A stretch of DNA of 64,000 bases. It comes from JBBQUN01 sp963717115. GTDB taxonomy: Bacteria; Actinomycetota; Acidimicrobiia; Acidimicrobiales; SZUA-35. The stretch spans positions 310,001 to 374,000 of the forward strand of contig CAVQVO010000020.1 of assembly GCA_963717115.1 (NCBI GenBank). Direction: 5' to 3'. Position 1 is the stretch's first letter. Every line of letters begins with the position of its first letter. The position numbers were made by a program, and so were the translations under genes. The notes below the pieces were generated by a model. It had not been told where the DNA came from. It did no database searches and was given only the letters and a program-made list of their open reading frames with translations. Shown piece by piece: positions 7,765 through 16,105 of this stretch.

Positions 7765-9021
7765 ATGGCTGCACTCTCATCATCGGGTCGACCGGTCGAC
7801 GACGTGATCGACGACCTCACCGCCAAGCGGGCCGGCGACGTCCGCTGGCAGGACGGCCGGGCCTTCGGCATGGTCTACGACGGCGGGCCGAGCGTCCACG
7901 AGGTCGCCGAGAAGGCTGCGCTGCTGTATCTCCACGAGAACGCCCTCAACACCAAGGCGTTCCCCTCGCTCGGTGCCATCCAGTCCGAGGTCGTCGGATG
8001 GACGGCCTCGTTGCTGTCCGGGGGCGATTTCGCCTCCGGCTTCCTCACCAGTGGTGGCACCGAATCCATCCTGTGCGGGGTCAAGGCGGCACGGGAGCGG
8101 GCCCGCATCGAGCGGGGAGTCACCGCACCCGAGATGATCGTCGCCGAGAGCGCGCACGCCGCGTTCCACAAGGCGGCCCACCTCTTCGGGCTGAAGGTCC
8201 ACAAGACCACCGTTCGCCCCGACTGGACCGCCGACGTCGACGCCATGGCCGACCTGGTCAACGACAACACGGTGCTCGTCGTCGGGTCGGCGCCTCAGTA
8301 TCCGCAGGGCGTCGTCGACGACATCCCGGCCATCGCCGCGCTGGCCTCGAGCGTCGATGCCAATTGCCACGTCGATGCGTGCATGGGCGGCTTCGTCCTC
8401 CCGTTCGTCGAGATGCTCGGACGCGACGTCCCGCCGTGGGACTTCCGCGTCGACGGGGTGACGTCGATCTCGGCCGACATCCACAAGCTCGGGTACGCAC
8501 CCAAGGGCGTGTCGGTGATCCTGCATCGCAGCAAGCAGCTGCGCAACTACCAGACCTTCGTGTTCGACGACTGGCTGGGCGGGTTCTACGCATCGCCGAA
8601 CCTGCAGGGCACCCGTTCGGGTCTGCCGATGGCTGCGGCCTGGGCCGTGATGTCACACCTGGGGATCGAGGGTTACCTCGACCTCACCCGGACCAACCTG
8701 GCCAATGCCGACCAGATCCGCGACGCCATCGCCGGGATCGACGGGATCCGAGTGCTGGGTGACGGCCGCTATCACCTGGTCGCCCTGAGCAACGAGCCCG
8801 ACGACCCCGAGCCGGTCGATGTCTTCGCCCTCGGAGACGCCCTCCTGCGGCGGGGCTGGTTCCACGACCGCCAGGGCCCGCCCGACTCGCTGCACTCGAC
8901 GGTTTCGAACTCCAACACCGGTGCCATCGATCAGTACCTGAGCGATCTCCGGGCCTGCGTGGCCGAGGTCCGAGGCATCACCGCCGACGACCGTTCGACG
9001 AACTACGCCACGCTCGAGTAG
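7765..9021 (+). CDS. PLP-dependent decarboxylase/lyase, sphingosine-phosphate-lyase-like
   Basis: A 418-residue group II PLP enzyme related to sphingosine-1-phosphate lyase and glutamate/tyrosine decarboxylases. FLTSGGTESILCGVKAARER holds the phosphate-binding Ser/Thr cluster, HAAFHKAAHLFG the His that stacks on the cofactor, CHVDACMGGF the Asp that binds the pyridine nitrogen, and ISADIHKLGYAPKG the Schiff-base Lys. There is no transmembrane segment, so it is cytosolic like other bacterial members. A much longer open frame exists upstream, but it runs across the TetR gene; ATG 7765 with a leaderless-type -10 (CAGAAT) is the sensible start. The substrate is unknown. Confidence 0.82.
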   Translation: MAALSSSGRPVDDVIDDLTAKRAGDVRWQDGRAFGMVYDGGPSVHEVAEKAALLYLHENALNTKAFPSLGAIQSEVVGWTASLLSGGDFASGFLTSGGTESILCGVKAARERARIERGVTAPEMIVAESAHAAFHKAAHLFGLKVHKTTVRPDWTADVDAMADLVNDNTVLVVGSAPQYPQGVVDDIPAIAALASSVDANCHVDACMGGFVLPFVEMLGRDVPPWDFRVDGVTSISADIHKLGYAPKGVSVILHRSKQLRNYQTFVFDDWLGGFYASPNLQGTRSGLPMAAAWAVMSHLGIEGYLDLTRTNLANADQIRDAIAGIDGIRVLGDGRYHLVALSNEPDDPEPVDVFALGDALLRRGWFHDRQGPPDSLHSTVSNSNTGAIDQYLSDLRACVAEVRGITADDRSTNYATLE

Positions 9022-9067
9022 CGCCCGACCGGGTCGCCGAAACCGGGGGCGGGTCGAGGAGCGCCGG

Positions 9068-10105
9068 TCAGGACGCCGGCTTCACGACCAGTCCGACCCG
9101 CTGGCCGACGGGGACGTCGGGGTTGGGGAACACGATGCGCCGGCCCTCGCCCTCGATCACCAAGTCGCCGTCGGCATCACTGATGATCGGCCGGCCCGGC
9201 TCGAGGAGCGTGAAGTTGGCGACGGCGTCGTCGACGTGGAACGTGAACGGCTCGGCGCCGGTGCGGACCAGCTCCCGTTCGACGTCGAACCGGATCGGCT
9301 CGGAGCGCACGGGTGGGAGCGGGGTCCCGCCGAGCACGGCGCGAAGGCACGCATCGATCGCCTCGAGGCGGGATGGATCGTTCTGACCGAGCGGTGACAC
9401 CCGACCGAGTTCGATCGTCATGGACTCGGCTCGGCACGAGTGTGACGAGAAGTACGAGAACGTCGACGCCGGTTGGTTGGCGAACAGCACGGCGTGGACA
9501 TCGGCGCGGCGCAACAGATCGAGCTGGTCGTCGGCCAGCGCCTGCCCATGCGGGTGGATCACGAACCGCTCGAGTTGCGACGCCCGGATGGCGGTGTGCA
9601 GCTCGTAGTGCAATCGTCGGTGGCCGACCGGCCCGTCGTCGAGGAAGCGGGTGACGAGACGTTCGAGTTCGGCCGCTCGGTGGGCCTCGGGATGGTCCTT
9701 GCCCTCGTGGCGACCGCTGAACAGGCGGTTGAGGTTCTCGTCGACGAACCGCCTGCCGGCGACCACGGCCGGTGGATTGCCGATGATGACGAGCAGCCGT
9801 TGCCGCAGCGCCAGCCGACCACCGGCCAGATCGGCCACGATGGCGTCGAGCATCTCGGCCGGTGCGGTCTCGTTGCCGTGGACGGCCGCCGAGATCACGA
9901 TCGAGGCACCGGAGTCTTCCGGTTCGATCGCCAGCACGCCGGCAGCCTGCAGCGTCCAGCGCAGACCGTGGTCGACCCAGGTGGCCGGCACGACCGCGTG
10001 TCCGGCGAGGACCATCGACGTCTCGAGGAAGCGCCGGCCCCAGTCCTCGACGGGGATCGCTCCGGCGTGGTCCCCCGGCCCCGATCCGGCGGTGTCACCG
10101 GTCAT
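9068..10105 (-). CDS. astE: Succinylglutamate desuccinylase (AST pathway)
   Basis: A 345-residue zinc hydrolase of the aspartoacylase/AstE family. The zinc site is seen in VISAAVHGNETAPAEM (H-x-x-E) and in LHYELHTAIRASQ, and NPPAVVAGRRFVDENLNRLFSG carries the substrate-binding Arg/Asn motif. It catalyses the last step of the arginine succinyltransferase pathway: N-succinylglutamate to glutamate and succinate. The ATG overlaps the astB stop by four bases. The C-terminal segment from about residue 255 is a small beta domain ending PNPDVPVGQRVGLVVKP, usual for AstE. Confidence 0.88.
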   Translation of the reverse strand: MTGDTAGSGPGDHAGAIPVEDWGRRFLETSMVLAGHAVVPATWVDHGLRWTLQAAGVLAIEPEDSGASIVISAAVHGNETAPAEMLDAIVADLAGGRLALRQRLLVIIGNPPAVVAGRRFVDENLNRLFSGRHEGKDHPEAHRAAELERLVTRFLDDGPVGHRRLHYELHTAIRASQLERFVIHPHGQALADDQLDLLRRADVHAVLFANQPASTFSYFSSHSCRAESMTIELGRVSPLGQNDPSRLEAIDACLRAVLGGTPLPPVRSEPIRFDVERELVRTGAEPFTFHVDDAVANFTLLEPGRPIISDADGDLVIEGEGRRIVFPNPDVPVGQRVGLVVKPAS

Positions 10106-11442
10106 CGCTGGAACTCGTAGAGATCGCCGAGGGCGAGGATGCGGGTGAGCTCGTCGAGGGCGCCGTGCACCTCGTCGATCAGGGTCGGGTCGGCCAGGTC
10201 GTCGCCGTCGAGCTCGTCGCGGTAGTGACGCTCGACCCATTCGGCGAGCCGATCGAGTCCGGCCTCGTCGACCAGCACCCGGCCCCCGAGGGCGGCCCGT
10301 TGCTCGGGCGTCAGGACCACCCGGAGGCGGAGGCAGGCCGGCCCGCCGCCGTTGCTCATGCTCTCGCGGATCGACACGGTGTGGACGGCGTCGATGCCGG
10401 CCTCACCGCCGACGAGCTCGTCGAGGTAGGCCGCCGTCGATGCCAGCTCGCGCACGTCGGATGGCGCGATCAACGCCGTCGTGGCATCGGGCAGGGTCAC
10501 GAGCTGGGAGTTGAACAGATAGGACGAGACGGCGTCGGCGAGGCTCACCCGGGACGCAGGCACCTCGATCAGCTCGAGGTCGCGCACGACGGACAGCGCT
10601 TCGGCGATCGATCCGGCGAAGGCATCGGCGTGGAAGAAGAGGGTGTTGCCATTGGCCACCGAGACGACGTCGTTGTGGAAGGCCCCGGCATCGATGGCCG
10701 TGGGCGACTGCGCGACGAACACCGTACGAGCCGGATCGAGGCCGTGGCTGGCGGCGACGGTCTGCGAGGCCAGCAGCGTCTGCCGCCGGGGGTAGGCGCC
10801 GGGTGTTGCGATGGATTCGTGATCACGGCCGTAGACGAAGAGGTGCACGCCGGGGTCGCCGTGTCGGGGGGCGAATCGACCATGGTTCGCCGCGCCTTCG
10901 TCGGCGAACGACTCGTGCATGGGCAGTGGATCGTGGACGACGAACCGGTCGGGGTCGGCGAAGACGGCCCGCAGGATCCGTGCGGTGTCGGCGCCTTCGA
11001 AGCTGCGGTGCAGCGTCGAGCTGAGGTTGGCCGGCGTCAGGTGGACCCGTCCGTCGGCGGTGTCGGCCGACGGGGACACCGTCGCCGCATTCGCCGCCCA
11101 CATGGGGGAGGCCGACATGACGGCGGCGAGCTGCCAGTCTCGACCGTCGGTGAGCGCCCGCAGTGCCGCAGCGCGCTCGGTGGGAGTCGAGCCGGTGAAC
11201 CCGAGCGACCGCAGTCCGCTCGGGCTGGGTCGCTCCTGGGGCGGCAGGACACCCTGGGGAATCCCGAGCCGGACCAGCAACCGCATCTTGTCGATCCCCT
11301 GCAGGGCCGCAGCCTTGGGATGCGAACGCTGCCGGGCATGGCGTTGCGAGGCGACGTTCCCGGGCGAGAGGCCGGCGAAGTTGTGGGTGGGCCCAACGAG
11401 ACCGTCGAAGTTGACCTCGCGCGCCGAATCGTGGTCAGTCAT
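10102..11442 (-). CDS. astB: N-succinylarginine dihydrolase (AST pathway)
   Basis: A 446-residue enzyme of the usual AstB length. It begins VNFDGLVGPTHNFAGLSPGN, the strongly conserved N-terminal signature, and later has MWAANAATVSPSADTADG, the conserved segment around the active site in this amidinotransferase-fold family. ESMSNGGGPACLRLRV contains the catalytic Cys region and FHNDVVSVANGNTLFFH the catalytic His. It converts N2-succinylarginine to succinylornithine, CO2 and two ammonia. It overlaps astA by 8 bp and astE by 4 bp, so the three are one operon read right to left. Confidence 0.92.
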   Translation of the reverse strand: MTDHDSAREVNFDGLVGPTHNFAGLSPGNVASQRHARQRSHPKAAALQGIDKMRLLVRLGIPQGVLPPQERPSPSGLRSLGFTGSTPTERAAALRALTDGRDWQLAAVMSASPMWAANAATVSPSADTADGRVHLTPANLSSTLHRSFEGADTARILRAVFADPDRFVVHDPLPMHESFADEGAANHGRFAPRHGDPGVHLFVYGRDHESIATPGAYPRRQTLLASQTVAASHGLDPARTVFVAQSPTAIDAGAFHNDVVSVANGNTLFFHADAFAGSIAEALSVVRDLELIEVPASRVSLADAVSSYLFNSQLVTLPDATTALIAPSDVRELASTAAYLDELVGGEAGIDAVHTVSIRESMSNGGGPACLRLRVVLTPEQRAALGGRVLVDEAGLDRLAEWVERHYRDELDGDDLADPTLIDEVHGALDELTRILALGDLYEFQR

Positions 11443-12493
11443 GGGGCATCTCGAAGATGTAGCTGACGATCGGATCGCCATCGTCGACCCCGATCGCCAG
11501 CGCCTGCTCGGCGGTGAGGGGCTGGGTGGCGTCATGGGTCACCGCCGCCTCGACCAGCGCGAACCCGGCGACGGCGGTGTTGGCCACCAGGCCGGGCTGG
11601 GCATCGGGAGCCCGGTCGACGATCCGCGCCGTGCGCCGACGGGCCCGGCGAACGACGTCGATGTCGTCGATGAACGCATCGAGGCACAGGCCGGCATCGA
11701 AGATGTCGATGTAGCCGTGATTGCGCATGCCGATCTTCGACAGCATCGCCGCTGCCGGTTCCGACCCCTGGTGGGGGCGCCCGATCACGTCGATGGCGGC
11801 CTGCGGGAGCAGGTCGACGTGGATCGGGGTTCCGGGCAACAGATCCTGCATGAACCGGAACTGGGTCCCGCTCAGGCGGTCGGCCTCCTCGAGGTCGAGG
11901 CCGAAGAACTTCTGTCCGACCGCCTCCCAGAAGGGCGAGTGGCCGTGCTCGTCGGTCCAGCCCCGCATCTCGGCCATGACCCGGTCGCCGAAACGCTCGC
12001 GATGGACGGCGACGAACAGGAACCGGGCGAACGACAGCAGTCGGCCCCGGCCACCACCGCGCCGATCGGGCGGGAGGTAGAGCGTCCCCACCTCGGCGGC
12101 GCCGTGATAGTCGTTCGACGGTTGGAGGATCCGGTAGTCGAAGCGCCGTCCGATGTCGGGCGAGTACTTCGAGAGCGAGGTCATCTTGTAGCTGTAGAAG
12201 GGACGCTCGAGTCCGACGGCGGCGTAGATCGCCGAGGTCCCGGTGATGCCCCGACCGCCTGCGGGCTCGGGCTCGTCGAGGACGAAGAAGTAGATCTCGC
12301 GTCCGTCGACGGTCCGCTCGGGTGCCACGCTCGCCGCGGATTCGCGGATGCGATGATCCATGTGCTCGGGATCGTTGGGCATCGTGGTCATGAGGCCTTC
12401 GGCCGCCATCGCCAGCTCGACGAGCTGCTCGAGGTCGCCGGAATGGGCGAGCCGGATCGTTCTCGGTTGCGATGTTCCGGCCGGCTGGCTCAT
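11435..12493 (-). CDS. astA: Arginine N-succinyltransferase (AST pathway)
   Basis: A 352-residue acyltransferase that succinylates arginine from succinyl-CoA, the entry step of the pathway. Family marks include MTTMPNDPEHMDHRI near the N-terminus, SKYSPDIGRRFDY, GTLYLPPDRRGGGRGRLLSFARFLFVA (CoA-binding GNAT-type loop), MAEMRGWTDEHGHSPFWEAVG and a C-terminal substrate lid. The frame is open further upstream, but ATG 12493 begins MSQPAGTSQPRTIRLAHSGD and has TAGCAT eight bases before it, as expected for a leaderless mRNA. The pathway is best known in Proteobacteria. astC and astD are not in this window. Confidence 0.9.
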   Translation of the reverse strand: MSQPAGTSQPRTIRLAHSGDLEQLVELAMAAEGLMTTMPNDPEHMDHRIRESAASVAPERTVDGREIYFFVLDEPEPAGGRGITGTSAIYAAVGLERPFYSYKMTSLSKYSPDIGRRFDYRILQPSNDYHGAAEVGTLYLPPDRRGGGRGRLLSFARFLFVAVHRERFGDRVMAEMRGWTDEHGHSPFWEAVGQKFFGLDLEEADRLSGTQFRFMQDLLPGTPIHVDLLPQAAIDVIGRPHQGSEPAAAMLSKIGMRNHGYIDIFDAGLCLDAFIDDIDVVRRARRRTARIVDRAPDAQPGLVANTAVAGFALVEAAVTHDATQPLTAEQALAIGVDDGDPIVSYIFEMPHD

Positions 12494-12501
12494 GAGCGCC
12501 G

Positions 12502-12640
12502 ATGCTACGGCACTGCCCGGCCGCGGTGAGTCACAACGGTGCAGTTTCACGCCCCCGACCCCCGTCCGCCGGGCATGCTCGCGCGATCCGCCGGGCCCGC
12601 CGAGCAGATGACGGCGGCCCCCGGGGGCCGGGAGTATCGT
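12502..12640. promoter_or_regulatory. Divergent leaderless promoters of astA and the GNAT gene, with a 16-bp palindrome
   Basis: On the minus strand TAGCAT (12502-12507) lies 8 nt before ATG 12493 of astA. On the plus strand TATCGT (12635-12640) lies 7 nt before GTG 12648. A perfect GC palindrome, CGGCCCCCGGGGGCCG, sits at 12615-12630 just upstream of the plus-strand -10 and may be an operator or a hairpin. Neither gene has a Shine-Dalgarno sequence. Confidence 0.55.
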
Positions 12641-12647
12641 TGTCGGC

Positions 12648-13352
12648 GTGTCCCCATCGGCGCGACAGAATCGGTTCGGGCAGCCCATCGGTGCCGACCT
12701 CGGTGGTTGGCGCTCGCCGCCGTACCCCGATCCCGAACCGCTCGTTGGCAACCGGGTCCGGCTCGAACCCCTGCGTCGCTCCCATGCCGGTGGGCTGTTC
12801 CCGGCCTTCGAGGCCTCGCCGCCCTCGATGTGGACCTACCTGCCGTTCGGGCCGTTCCCCGATGCCGAGGACCTGGGCGATCAGCTCGAACGGCTGATCT
12901 CGCTCCGCGACTGGCAGCCCTTTGCGATCGTCGTCGACGACGAACCGGTCGGGTTCTGCTCGTACCTCCGGATCGATCCCGCCGGCGGTGTCATCGAGAT
13001 CGGATCGATCGCGTTCGCCGCATCGTTGCAGCGCACGTCGGCGGCCACCGAGGCCATCTTCCTACTCCTCGGGCGGGCGTTTGCACTCGGCTACCGCCGG
13101 GTCGAGTGGAAGTGCGACGACCTGAACGCCGCCTCGATGGCCGCAGCCCGCCGCCTCGGGTTCTCGTACGAGGGGACCTTCCGCAAGGCCACCCATTACC
13201 GAGGCCGAAGCCGCGACACCGCCTGGTTCGCGATGCTCGACGACGAATGGCCGGCCATCGAGCACTCGTTCCTCGCCTGGTTGTCACCGACGAACTTCGA
13301 CGTCGACGGCCGGCAGCGCCGATCGCTGGCGTCCTTGCGTTCCGCAACCTGA
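12648..13352 (+). CDS. GNAT acetyltransferase, RimJ/RimL-like
   Basis: A 234-residue acyltransferase. GNRVRLEPLRRSHAGGLF is the usual N-terminal strand-helix of RimJ/RimL-type GNATs, EIGSIAFAASLQRTSAATEAIFLLL is the acetyl-CoA-binding beta-alpha unit, and RVEWKCDDLNAASMAAARRLGFSYEGTFR closes the fold. Members acetylate protein N-termini or small amines; the substrate here is unknown. The GTG start is preceded at 7 nt by a -10-like TATCGT and no ribosome binding site. It is divergent from the ast operon and convergent with the GH3 gene. Confidence 0.82.
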   Translation: MSPSARQNRFGQPIGADLGGWRSPPYPDPEPLVGNRVRLEPLRRSHAGGLFPAFEASPPSMWTYLPFGPFPDAEDLGDQLERLISLRDWQPFAIVVDDEPVGFCSYLRIDPAGGVIEIGSIAFAASLQRTSAATEAIFLLLGRAFALGYRRVEWKCDDLNAASMAAARRLGFSYEGTFRKATHYRGRSRDTAWFAMLDDEWPAIEHSFLAWLSPTNFDVDGRQRRSLASLRSAT

Positions 13353-13415
13353 AGCGCTCGCCCGTATCCCGTCGCCTCACGACCGGCGGCCCGTCGGCCG
13401 GAGGGATGGCCGGGC

Positions 13416-15956
13416 TCAGGATCCGATGGTGATGTCGAGACTCGCCCGGATGTCGGCGGCCGAGGCCCCGATGAGGAGTCGATGGGTTCCGGGGTCGATG
13501 ACCCACGCCCCGACGTCGGCGTCCCATCGACGGAACGCCTGGGGCCCGAACGTGAGCCCGACCGGGACGGATCGACCGGGCTCGACGACGACCTTGCGCC
13601 AGGTCTTCAGGGCCTTCCGCTCCCGCTCGACGGGCGGATCGATCGCCGAGACGTAACCCTGGACCACGACCGTGGCCGACCGGTCCCCGGTCGCGGTGAT
13701 CGGGACGGTGACCGTGACCGAGCCCCCGGCGGCCACGTCGGCCGCCGTCGCGTCGAGTGTCGGCTCGCCCCAGGCTGCGTCGCCATAGGAGAGCCCGTGG
13801 CCGAAGGCGAGCAGGGGCTCGACGTCGAGGGCGTCGTGACCCCGGTAGCCCATCGCGAATCCTTCGCCGTAGGTCTGGACCCCGTCGATCGGGGCGTAGT
13901 GCGGCCACGCCGGGCAGTCCTCGAGCCGTCGGGGGAAGGTGATGGGCAGTCGTCCGCCGGGATCGGTCGCGCCGGTGAGGATGTCGGCGACGGCGTTGCC
14001 CAGTTCCATGCCTCCGAAGAAGGGCAGGAGGACGGCTCCGACCTCGTCGAGCCAGGGCATCGAGACGGGCGAGCCGGCGTTGACGACGACCACGGTCCGG
14101 GGGTTGACGGCGGCGACGGCTCGGATGAGTTCGTCCTGGGTGCCGGGGAGTTCGATCGCCGTGCGGTCGTTTCCCTCGGTCTCTCGGTCTTCGTTCGTCC
14201 CGGCGACCACGATTGCGACGTCGGCCTCGGCGGCTGCGGCGACGGCCCGACCGAATTCGTCGTCGACCACGGGCGGAGCGAAGCCCAGCCGGACCCCGCA
14301 GAAGGCGCGGCCGAGTTCGAGATCGATCTCGATGTCGACGGGCTTGCCGGCAAGCAGTTCGACGGCGACCTCGGTCTCGCTGCTGCCGCGCCCGTAGAAC
14401 GCCTCGCCCGGGACCAGTTCGTCGCCCCGCTCGAGGATCTGGACCCCGCCCACCACGGCCCGGCATGGTCCGGTCACGATGATCCCGACCTGGTGGATGC
14501 CGTCGGTTTCGGGAACGAACCGGCCTCGGACCACCAACGTCGCCGACCGGGGATCGACGCCGTCGGGGAACGACCCGAAGTAGCGGAGGTTGCTCGTGTC
14601 GGATCGAGTGACGTGAGCGGGTTCGGTCTGGTCGGGGTGGCTGTGGTCGGGGTGGGTGTGGTCGGGGTGGGTGTGGTCGGGGTGGGGGTGGTCGGGGTGG
14701 GGGTGGTCGGGGTCGGCGCCATCGGGACGGTTGACGAATCGGAGCTCGAGCCCGGGCCGGCCGTCGGGCCCGAGGAGCTGCTCGGGACGAGGCAGGCGGG
14801 CGTACTTGTCGATCCGGCACCCGGGCTCGTGGACGACCCGCTCGAAGCGGGATCGGAGCGACTCGAGGATGGAGGCGTGAGGGAGCGGCTTCACCGCCGA
14901 ACTGCCACCTCCCATGATCCGACTGGCCGCCGCGTTCGGGCCGATGACCGCGATGCTGGTGCCCTCGGTCGCCAGCGGGAGCACGCCGTCGTTGGTGGCC
15001 AGCACCGTGCCGGCGATCGCCACCCGCCGGGCGAGTGCCCGATCATCGGGATCGTCCACGCTGGTCTCCGGCGAGTCGGCGGGGCGATCGAGCGCCCCGG
15101 TCCGCTCCACCAGGACCAGGAGATCCCGCACCCGGGCGTCGAGCGTGGCGATCTCGACGTCGCCCCGATCGATGGCCGCGGCCAGCTTGGCGCCGTGGAT
15201 GCGCGGCGGACCGGGCATCTCGACGCTCAGCCCGCCGTTGACCGAGGCCGCGGCGTCGTGCGCCCCGAACCAGTCGGAGACGACGAAGCCGTCGAACCCC
15301 CACTCGTCGCGCAGGATCGAGTTCAGGAGCCGGTCGCTGGCGGCGCAGAACTCGCCGTCGAGCCGGTTGTAGGACGACATCACGCCCCAGGCCTCGGCCT
15401 CGGTGACGCAGGCCTCGAACGGTCGGAGGTAGAGCTCGCGCAGCACCCGCTCGTCGACGTCGACATCGACGGTGTGGCGATCGACCTCGGTGTCGTTGGC
15501 GACGAAGTGTTTGACCGTCACGGCCACGTCGTTGGCCTGCACCCCTCGGACGGTCGCCACGGCGAGTGCCGCCGTGAGTTCGGGATCCTCCGAGAAGTAC
15601 TCGAACGTGCGCCCGCCGATCGGGGTCCGGTGAAGATTGACCGCCGGTGCGAGCAGCACGTGTGCGCCGCGGCGACGAGCCTCGCGACCGAGCAGATCAC
15701 CCACCCGACCGATGAGGTCGGGATCCCAGGTGGCGCCCTGGGCGATGCCGGTCGGGACGGCGACCGCCTCGGTGCGCGTGATGCCGACGTTCTCGCCTCG
15801 CACCCCGTTGGGTCCGTCCGACATCTTGATGGCCGGGATCCCGATCCGGTCGATCGCCGCCGTCCGCCACGTGGACGCGCCGCTCAGCAGGGTGATCTTC
15901 TCGTCGAGCGTGAGCTCGTCCATCCACCGATCGATCCGGGCCTCGTCGACGTCCAT
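13416..15956 (-). CDS. Glycoside hydrolase family 3 beta-glucosidase with PA14 domain and His-Pro-Asp repeat
   Basis: An 846-residue GH3 enzyme without signal peptide. The (beta/alpha)8 domain includes MSDGPNGVRGENVG, KHFVANDTEVDRHTVD and the nucleophile region DGFVVSDWFGAHDAAASVNGG; the (alpha/beta)6 domain has GTNEDRETEGNDRTAIELPG, with the acid/base region. A PA14 carbohydrate-binding insert (about residues 420-560) begins NLRYFGSFPDGVDP. It is preceded by a repeated pentapeptide HPDHT/HPDHP encoded by a 15-bp tandem repeat. A fibronectin-III-like domain ends the protein. Start ATG 15956 begins MDVDEARIDRWMDELTLDEK. It hydrolyses beta-glycosides taken up as oligosaccharides. Confidence 0.9.
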   Translation of the reverse strand: MDVDEARIDRWMDELTLDEKITLLSGASTWRTAAIDRIGIPAIKMSDGPNGVRGENVGITRTEAVAVPTGIAQGATWDPDLIGRVGDLLGREARRRGAHVLLAPAVNLHRTPIGGRTFEYFSEDPELTAALAVATVRGVQANDVAVTVKHFVANDTEVDRHTVDVDVDERVLRELYLRPFEACVTEAEAWGVMSSYNRLDGEFCAASDRLLNSILRDEWGFDGFVVSDWFGAHDAAASVNGGLSVEMPGPPRIHGAKLAAAIDRGDVEIATLDARVRDLLVLVERTGALDRPADSPETSVDDPDDRALARRVAIAGTVLATNDGVLPLATEGTSIAVIGPNAAASRIMGGGSSAVKPLPHASILESLRSRFERVVHEPGCRIDKYARLPRPEQLLGPDGRPGLELRFVNRPDGADPDHPHPDHPHPDHTHPDHTHPDHSHPDQTEPAHVTRSDTSNLRYFGSFPDGVDPRSATLVVRGRFVPETDGIHQVGIIVTGPCRAVVGGVQILERGDELVPGEAFYGRGSSETEVAVELLAGKPVDIEIDLELGRAFCGVRLGFAPPVVDDEFGRAVAAAAEADVAIVVAGTNEDRETEGNDRTAIELPGTQDELIRAVAAVNPRTVVVVNAGSPVSMPWLDEVGAVLLPFFGGMELGNAVADILTGATDPGGRLPITFPRRLEDCPAWPHYAPIDGVQTYGEGFAMGYRGHDALDVEPLLAFGHGLSYGDAAWGEPTLDATAADVAAGGSVTVTVPITATGDRSATVVVQGYVSAIDPPVERERKALKTWRKVVVEPGRSVPVGLTFGPQAFRRWDADVGAWVIDPGTHRLLIGASAADIRASLDITIGS
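14631..14717. repeat. 15-bp in-frame minisatellite inside the GH3 gene
   Basis: GTCGGGGTGGGTGTG and close variants are repeated about 5.7 times with an exact 15-bp period from 14631. On the coding strand this gives (HPDHx)n with x = Pro, Thr or Ser, ending HPDQTEP. It lies at the entry to the PA14 insert, so it probably forms a flexible, possibly metal-binding linker. The period keeps the reading frame. Confidence 0.85.
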
Positions 15957-16000
15957 GGTGACACCATGCCGTCGCCGCCGGCCCGGTGTCCACCGGTGTC

Positions 16001-16096
16001 GTTCGAGGTGGGTGTCGTTCGGGGTGGGGGTCGTTCGGGGTGGGTGTCGTTCGGGGTGGGGGTCGTTCGGGGTGGGGGTCGTTCGGGGTGGGGCGT
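16001..16096. repeat. 16-bp minisatellite between GH3 and the hydroxyacid dehydrogenase gene
   Basis: GTTCGGGGTGGG(T/G)GTC is repeated about six times with a 16-bp period: copies start at 16001, 16017, 16033, 16049, 16065 and 16081. It fills most of the 149-bp gap between the stop of the dehydrogenase gene (16106) and the start of the GH3 gene (15956). Its core TCGGGGTGGG(T/G)GT is the same as in the repeat within the GH3 gene. In RNA of the minus-strand operon it would be a C/A-rich, weakly structured leader of the GH3 message. Confidence 0.85.
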
Positions 16097-16105
16097 GAGC
16101 GCCGC

